Positions 62,966 to 64,000 of a stretch of DNA of 64,000 bases are shown here, in pieces; the first letter of the stretch is position 1, and every line of letters begins with the position of its first letter. The notes beneath the pieces were generated by a model, which was given only the letters and a program-made list of their open reading frames with translations, had not been told where the DNA came from and made no database searches. The DNA comes from an uncultured Thiodictyon sp. (GTDB lineage Bacteria > Pseudomonadota > Gammaproteobacteria > Chromatiales > Chromatiaceae), in the NCBI GenBank assembly GCA_903837595.1, contig CAILVI010000099.1:1-64000 (forward strand). The letters are read 5' to 3'. The translations under genes were made by a program, and so were the position numbers.

Positions 62966-64000
62966 CTATTGGGACCCCTCCAGTCGCTTCAGCCGACGCT
63001 CCAGGGTGGCCAATCGCTCATCCGTAGACGGCGGGTCTGTCGCCGCCTCCAGGGCCGCAACCGCGCGTGTAACGACATCTGCTATCGACTCACCAGGACG
63101 GCCCAGCTCAATCAGCCGATTTTGGGTCTCGACGTCCAGGTGCAGCCATTGCATTCGCGCTCGGGACTGGCCATGGCGGCCAATGGCTCGCAATAGGGCA
63201 AGTAGCCGAGCGTAGGGCGATGGTGTGGCGCCGGTGCGGGAGCGGCGCCGCCAAATGATTAGGCTAAGTCCCATTGCCACCACCAAAACTGCGCCCCAGA
63301 GGACATGCGTCGCGCCCTTTGGCGAGGCCAGCGGCGGGCTTGCGTAGACTGGTGAACGCCCCTCCGGTAGTGGTAATTGCGGTATGCCCGATTCGGCGAA
63401 CGATGTCGGCGGACTGACCACCGGTATGGTGGACCCTGCGGTTGCCGCAGACGTATCCTCACCGTCGAGGTTCGCGGGTGTGGCCGCTGCCGGCGGCCGT
63501 CCGGTTGTTGTGGCAGTCGTCTTTGACGGTGGGGGAGCGGCAGGCGCTGCGGCTACACGCGGCGGGAGAGCCACGGCAGTGTCGGTCGCCAAGAGGGCCT
63601 CAAAGTGATTGATTCTTTCGGTATAGACAGCACGCAGACAGTCCGCCGTGCCGCACGCCTCGCGTTGTTTCCTCAGCCAGTCCTTCTGTATCTGCTCCGG
63701 CGCCAGCCCACGCTCCTGCAATTGCGAATAGAGTATCCTCATCCTGACATCTTGGGCACGAACGTCAGGGGCGGCACAGATGAGGCGTTCAACCGACGTT
63801 CTCGCCTTCTCGCAGTCCCAGGCGGCAATGGGTTTCCACGGCTTAAGCGGTGCCGGTAGGCGTGTCGTCGTTTCCCTTTCGGTTGACTCTGGCGCTTCGA
63901 CACATCCATCCTTATAGGCGTATAAGTTTCCGCCACCATTCCTGCCGCACCAAGCGTCGCCGGCCGGGTATCGGCAGACGCTGGAAGGGATGTCAGTGGC
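62966..64000 (-). CDS. LprI-like (DUF1311) membrane-anchored protein, 5' end outside the window
   Basis: The frame is open from 62966 to the right edge on the minus strand (at least 344 aa), so the true start lies beyond 64000; the internal Met at 63742 is not the start. Near the edge it reads SVCRYPAGDAWCGRNGGGNL, then a domain AAWDCEKARTSVERLICAAP, ILYSQLQERGLAPEQIQKDW and LRKQREACGTADCLRAVYTE, the lysozyme-inhibitor LprI/DUF1311 pattern with its four Cys. A Pro/Ala/Thr-rich linker, one TM (HVLWGAVLVVAMGLSLIIWR) and an Arg-rich helical cytoplasmic tail (RLIELGRPGESIADVVTRAV; RLATLERRLKRLEGSQ) follow. A periplasmic cell-wall-protective role is inferred from the domain. Confidence 0.8.
   Translation of the reverse strand, partial: ATDIPSSVCRYPAGDAWCGRNGGGNLYAYKDGCVEAPESTERETTTRLPAPLKPWKPIAAWDCEKARTSVERLICAAPDVRAQDVRMRILYSQLQERGLAPEQIQKDWLRKQREACGTADCLRAVYTERINHFEALLATDTAVALPPRVAAAPAAPPPSKTTATTTGRPPAAATPANLDGEDTSAATAGSTIPVVSPPTSFAESGIPQLPLPEGRSPVYASPPLASPKGATHVLWGAVLVVAMGLSLIIWRRRSRTGATPSPYARLLALLRAIGRHGQSRARMQWLHLDVETQNRLIELGRPGESIADVVTRAVAALEAATDPPSTDERLATLERRLKRLEGSQ

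Noticed and set aside
63739..63939. Separate 66-aa minus-strand gene at the right edge
   Set aside because: The neighbouring frame is open to the window edge and carries the LprI-like domain with its cysteines; this frame is Arg/Pro-rich shadow.

Overview
The window is GC-rich DNA from a gammaproteobacterium. Gene content (RND efflux, GlnS, PdxH, PbpC, isocitrate lyase, LplT-PlsC-Aas fusion, bacteriohemerythrin, hybrid histidine kinase, abundant toxin-antitoxin modules and giant repeat proteins) fits the Chromatiaceae (purple sulfur bacteria), but no photosynthesis or sulfur gene is present, so that placement is inference. No rRNA, tRNA, CRISPR array, intact transposase or prophage was found.

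Layout. 1-2.9 kb is a toxin-antitoxin island (DUF433/DUF5615 with a broken toxin, ParDE, a PIN pair), followed by a MITE-like element and a nucleotidyltransferase remnant. 2.9-6.6 kb is an orphan SMC/MukB-like ATPase (DUF3584 type). 6.9-12.9 kb is a tightly packed tetR-MFP-RND operon that ends in an Rpn-type nuclease. 13.2-16.4 kb (minus strand) holds a STAS-like protein, a uracil-DNA glycosylase and glnS. 16.9-26 kb holds two adjacent exported proteins with S-layer-homology-like segments; the second is a protein of about 2,457 aa with eleven cysteine-paired repeats, split by one extra G. 26.1-28.9 kb holds an aminotransferase converging on a STAS/DHH-CBS operon. 29-34.9 kb (minus) is a LamG-headed protein of about 1,961 aa, split by a 5-bp near-duplication. 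35.3-38.8 kb is a translationally coupled NMT1-type binding protein and Cache-HAMP-SpoIIE-HATPase regulator. 39-45.6 kb holds aceA, pdxH, a second cluster of decayed toxin-antitoxin genes, pbpC and a gamma-carbonic anhydrase. 46.1-52.2 kb (minus) holds a hybrid kinase and an MFS-PlsC-AMP-ligase fusion. 52.5-64 kb holds a bacteriohemerythrin, a secreted CHAP protein, a coupled pair of membrane-anchored von Willebrand A proteins, a nested-palindrome region, an exported 14-repeat ankyrin protein and a partial LprI-like membrane protein.

Main points. (1) Two MITE-like elements (2569-2727, 60932-61139) share terminal inverted repeats of about 24 bp, carry different inner palindromes, and are flanked by 8-bp target duplications (7/8 and 8/8). 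The second sits inside another palindromic repeat, which is itself inside a third inverted-repeat pair. (2) At least five, possibly six, reading frames are broken by small indels, all in accessory genes; housekeeping genes are intact. (3) The least explained systems are the vWA pair with its secreted neighbours, the SLH/Cys-repeat surface pair, and the LamG giant. Coordinates, motifs and frame reconstructions were read from the sequence; family names come from recognition without database searches.
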